A DNA stretch of 64,000 nucleotides from Parabacteroides sp. (GTDB lineage: Bacteria; Bacteroidota; Bacteroidia; Bacteroidales; Tannerellaceae). Shown one piece after another: positions 62,595 through 64,000 of the stretch (position 1 is the stretch's first letter; each line of letters starts with the position of its first letter). The stretch is taken from positions 501,469 through 565,468 of the forward strand of contig DXVO01000023.1 in assembly GCA_019417325.1 (NCBI GenBank). Reading direction: 5' to 3'. Below the pieces are notes generated by a model, which worked only from the letters and a program-made list of their open reading frames with translations, ran no database searches and was not told the DNA's origin. Both the position numbers and the translations under genes were made by a program.

Positions 62595-63347
62595 ATGCTG
62601 CGTATCCTTGCCGCCTTCATATTCTTTACCCGGTTACCCTTCTGGCGGGTTGCCGAAGTTCCTGCCGAATATTTCAAAAATATTGTCAGCCATTGGGCTT
62701 TGGCTGGTTGGTTGACAGCCGGGTTATCTGTGCTTGTTCTATATGCCAGTTCATTAATTCTGCCCGTTGGGGTTGCTGTATTATTGGCTATTATTACCAG
62801 GTTGCTGGTAACCGGATGCCTGCATGAAGACGGACTTGCCGATTTTTTTGACGGCTTCGGAGGAGGTACTTCCCGCGAACGAATTCTTGCCATTATGAAG
62901 GATTCACATATCGGCAGCTACGGAGTTATCGGATTGATACTCTATTTCGGACTTCTATATACGTTACTGAGCAGTTTGCCTATAGCAATTGCAGGCAGTG
63001 CCATACTGGCTGGCGATCCTTTTTCCAAAGGGGTTGCCGGAATGATTATCAACCGCCTTCCTTATGCGCGTAAAGAGGAAGAAGCCAAGAATAAAACGAT
63101 CTACAGCCGGATGACGACAAGTGAATATACATTTTGTCTTTTCTCCGCTCTCATCCCCCTTCTTTGGCTTCCCAAACCGGTTTATTTCCTGGCAGGTTTA
63201 TTACCCGTAATTGTTTTTTATATTCTCACCACCCTGATGAAAAATAAAATACAAGGTTATACGGGCGACTGCTGCGGAGCCACATTTCTACTCTGCGAAT
63301 TGAGCTTTTACCTGGGAATTACTGTTATTTATACAACAATGATATAA
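62595..63347 (+). CDS. cobS: Adenosylcobinamide-GDP ribazoletransferase (cobalamin synthase)
   Basis: A 250-residue polytopic membrane enzyme that joins adenosyl-GDP-cobinamide and alpha-ribazole (phosphate). N-terminal FFTRLPFWRV, the catalytic Asp-rich HEDGLADFFDGFGGGTSRERILAIMKDSHIGSYGV (about 76-110), and GYTGDCCGATFLLCEL near the C-terminus are the family marks. It follows cobT after 52 bp and precedes cobC by 10 bp. Confidence 0.95.
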   Translation: MLRILAAFIFFTRLPFWRVAEVPAEYFKNIVSHWALAGWLTAGLSVLVLYASSLILPVGVAVLLAIITRLLVTGCLHEDGLADFFDGFGGGTSRERILAIMKDSHIGSYGVIGLILYFGLLYTLLSSLPIAIAGSAILAGDPFSKGVAGMIINRLPYARKEEEAKNKTIYSRMTTSEYTFCLFSALIPLLWLPKPVYFLAGLLPVIVFYILTTLMKNKIQGYTGDCCGATFLLCELSFYLGITVIYTTMI

Positions 63348-63357
63348 ACAATATAAT

Positions 63358-63891
63358 ATGGAAATCTATCTGGTCAGACACACATCCGTAGACGTCCCGG
63401 CAGGTTATGCCTATGGACAAACAGACGTCCCCGTCCGTTCATCCTTTGAAGATGAGGCAAAAGTCGTAAAAGAGAATCTATCCGGTCAGATATTCGATAA
63501 GGTCTGGAGCAGTCCGCTTACACGTTGTCTCCGTTTAGCTACCTATTGCGGTTATCCGGATGCAGAAAGAGAAGACCGCATCAAAGAAATCAGCTTTGGA
63601 GAGTGGGAAATGAAATCATGGGAAGAACTATCATCCGATCCCCGTTCCAAAGAATGGTTCAACGATTGGGTTAATGTACCCGCACCTTCCGGTGAATCTT
63701 TGCAGGAACAATATAAACGGGTAAGTACTTTCTTGGAAGAAGTAAGAAATAGCGGATTAGAAAAGGTATGCCTTTTTGCTCATGGCGGAGTTTTAACCTG
63801 CGCCCGCGTCTATGCCGGCGAATACGACCTGAAAGAAGCATTCAAAAATGTTCCCTCCTATGGAGCGATAATAAAATTAGAACTCGACTAA
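63358..63891 (+). CDS. cobC: Alpha-ribazole phosphatase-like histidine phosphatase
   Basis: A 177-residue histidine phosphatase. The phospho-accepting motif is LVRHTSVDVPAGYAYGQTDVPV, the second His is in CLFAHGGVL (about 143), and EISFGEWEMKSWEEL supplies the acid. The G-x-x-Y-G-Q-T-D-V-P stretch is typical of CobC rather than of phosphoglycerate mutases. It dephosphorylates the lower-ligand nucleotide or adenosylcobalamin 5'-phosphate. It is the last gene of the cluster. Confidence 0.9.
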   Translation: MEIYLVRHTSVDVPAGYAYGQTDVPVRSSFEDEAKVVKENLSGQIFDKVWSSPLTRCLRLATYCGYPDAEREDRIKEISFGEWEMKSWEELSSDPRSKEWFNDWVNVPAPSGESLQEQYKRVSTFLEEVRNSGLEKVCLFAHGGVLTCARVYAGEYDLKEAFKNVPSYGAIIKLELD

Positions 63892-63950
63892 TTATATATT
63901 ATACTCGAAGAACCAGGTTTACGGATAAGAATTATTTTTTAAATTAAAAA

Positions 63951-63987
63951 ATCCGTTCCAATCCGCCCTATCCGTGTCATCCGCGTA
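63951..63987 (+). repeat. One arm of a 9-nt-unit element (CCGTG class) at the window edge
   Basis: Consecutive units ATCCGTTCCA, ATCCGCCCT, ATCCGTGTC and ATCCGCGTA. A single ACGGAT lies upstream at 63921-63926, so a short stem is possible, but a full opposite arm is not seen in the window. Confidence 0.55.
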
Positions 63988-64000
63988 CCTCGTTCTTCAT

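Overview
The window is chromosomal DNA from a gut-type Bacteroidales bacterium, most likely Bacteroides or Parabacteroides (I lean to Parabacteroides, but the sequence alone does not settle it). The evidence is a SusC/SusD pair with a hybrid two-component regulator, many lipoproteins, serine-type sulfatases, absence of strong Shine-Dalgarno sites, and promoters of the Bacteroides type (TTTG about 19 bp upstream of TAnnTTTG).

Layout. 1-5.5 kb: start of a sulfatase, two secreted Gfo/Idh/MocA oxidoreductases and a PCMD-type lipoprotein with a beta-barrel partner. 5.5-17.7 kb: DUF4301 protein, a Rel-type (p)ppGpp synthetase with a degenerate hydrolase half, CCA-adding enzyme, assorted lipoproteins including a tandem pair of TolB-like propellers, an MscS channel and a TPR protein. 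17.7-33.8 kb: a polysaccharide utilization locus: hybrid two-component regulator, SusC, SusD, sulfatase, GH29, GH36-type alpha-galactosidase and a second sulfatase; it probably targets a sulfated glycan with fucose (or L-galactose) and alpha-galactose. 33.9-41.4 kb (minus strand): a leucine operon leuA-leuC-leuD-[GxxExxY]-citramalate/isopropylmalate synthase-mgsA-leuB. 41.5-44.8 kb: a metallophosphoesterase, a propeller lipoprotein and a DsrE-like protein. 44.9-51.2 kb (minus strand): ilvD-ilvB-ilvN-acyl-ACP thioesterase-ilvC. 51.4-59.3 kb: small winged-helix protein, Oar-like TonB-dependent receptor, PIF1-type helicase with TPRs, SPFH protein with an Arc-like partner, and an HU/SPOR protein. 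59.4-63.9 kb: cobalamin nucleotide-loop genes cbiB-(S4 protein)-cobU-cobT-cobS-cobC.

Two things stand out. First, a 460-bp element sits inside the leu operon: a small PD-(D/E)XK-type GxxExxY gene framed by 55-bp inverted repeats (49/55 identical by eye). One repeat arm supplies both the stop codon of leuD and the overlapping start codon of the GxxExxY gene. The arms are built of 9-nt units (about CRCRGA-NNN). Gene-less palindromes built of the same kind of unit occur at about 12.4, 35.0 and 51.7 kb, and one arm of another at the right edge of the window, so this looks like an autonomous copy with non-autonomous relatives.

Second, both branched-chain operons begin with an unannotated leader peptide (Leu/Ile-rich for leu, Ile/Leu/Val-rich for ilv), followed by an intrinsic terminator and a perfectly complementary 9-10 nt antiterminator segment that overlaps or abuts the leader stop codon: a compact transcription attenuation design. 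The Ile codons in the leu leader fit the presence of a citramalate-synthase-like gene in that operon.
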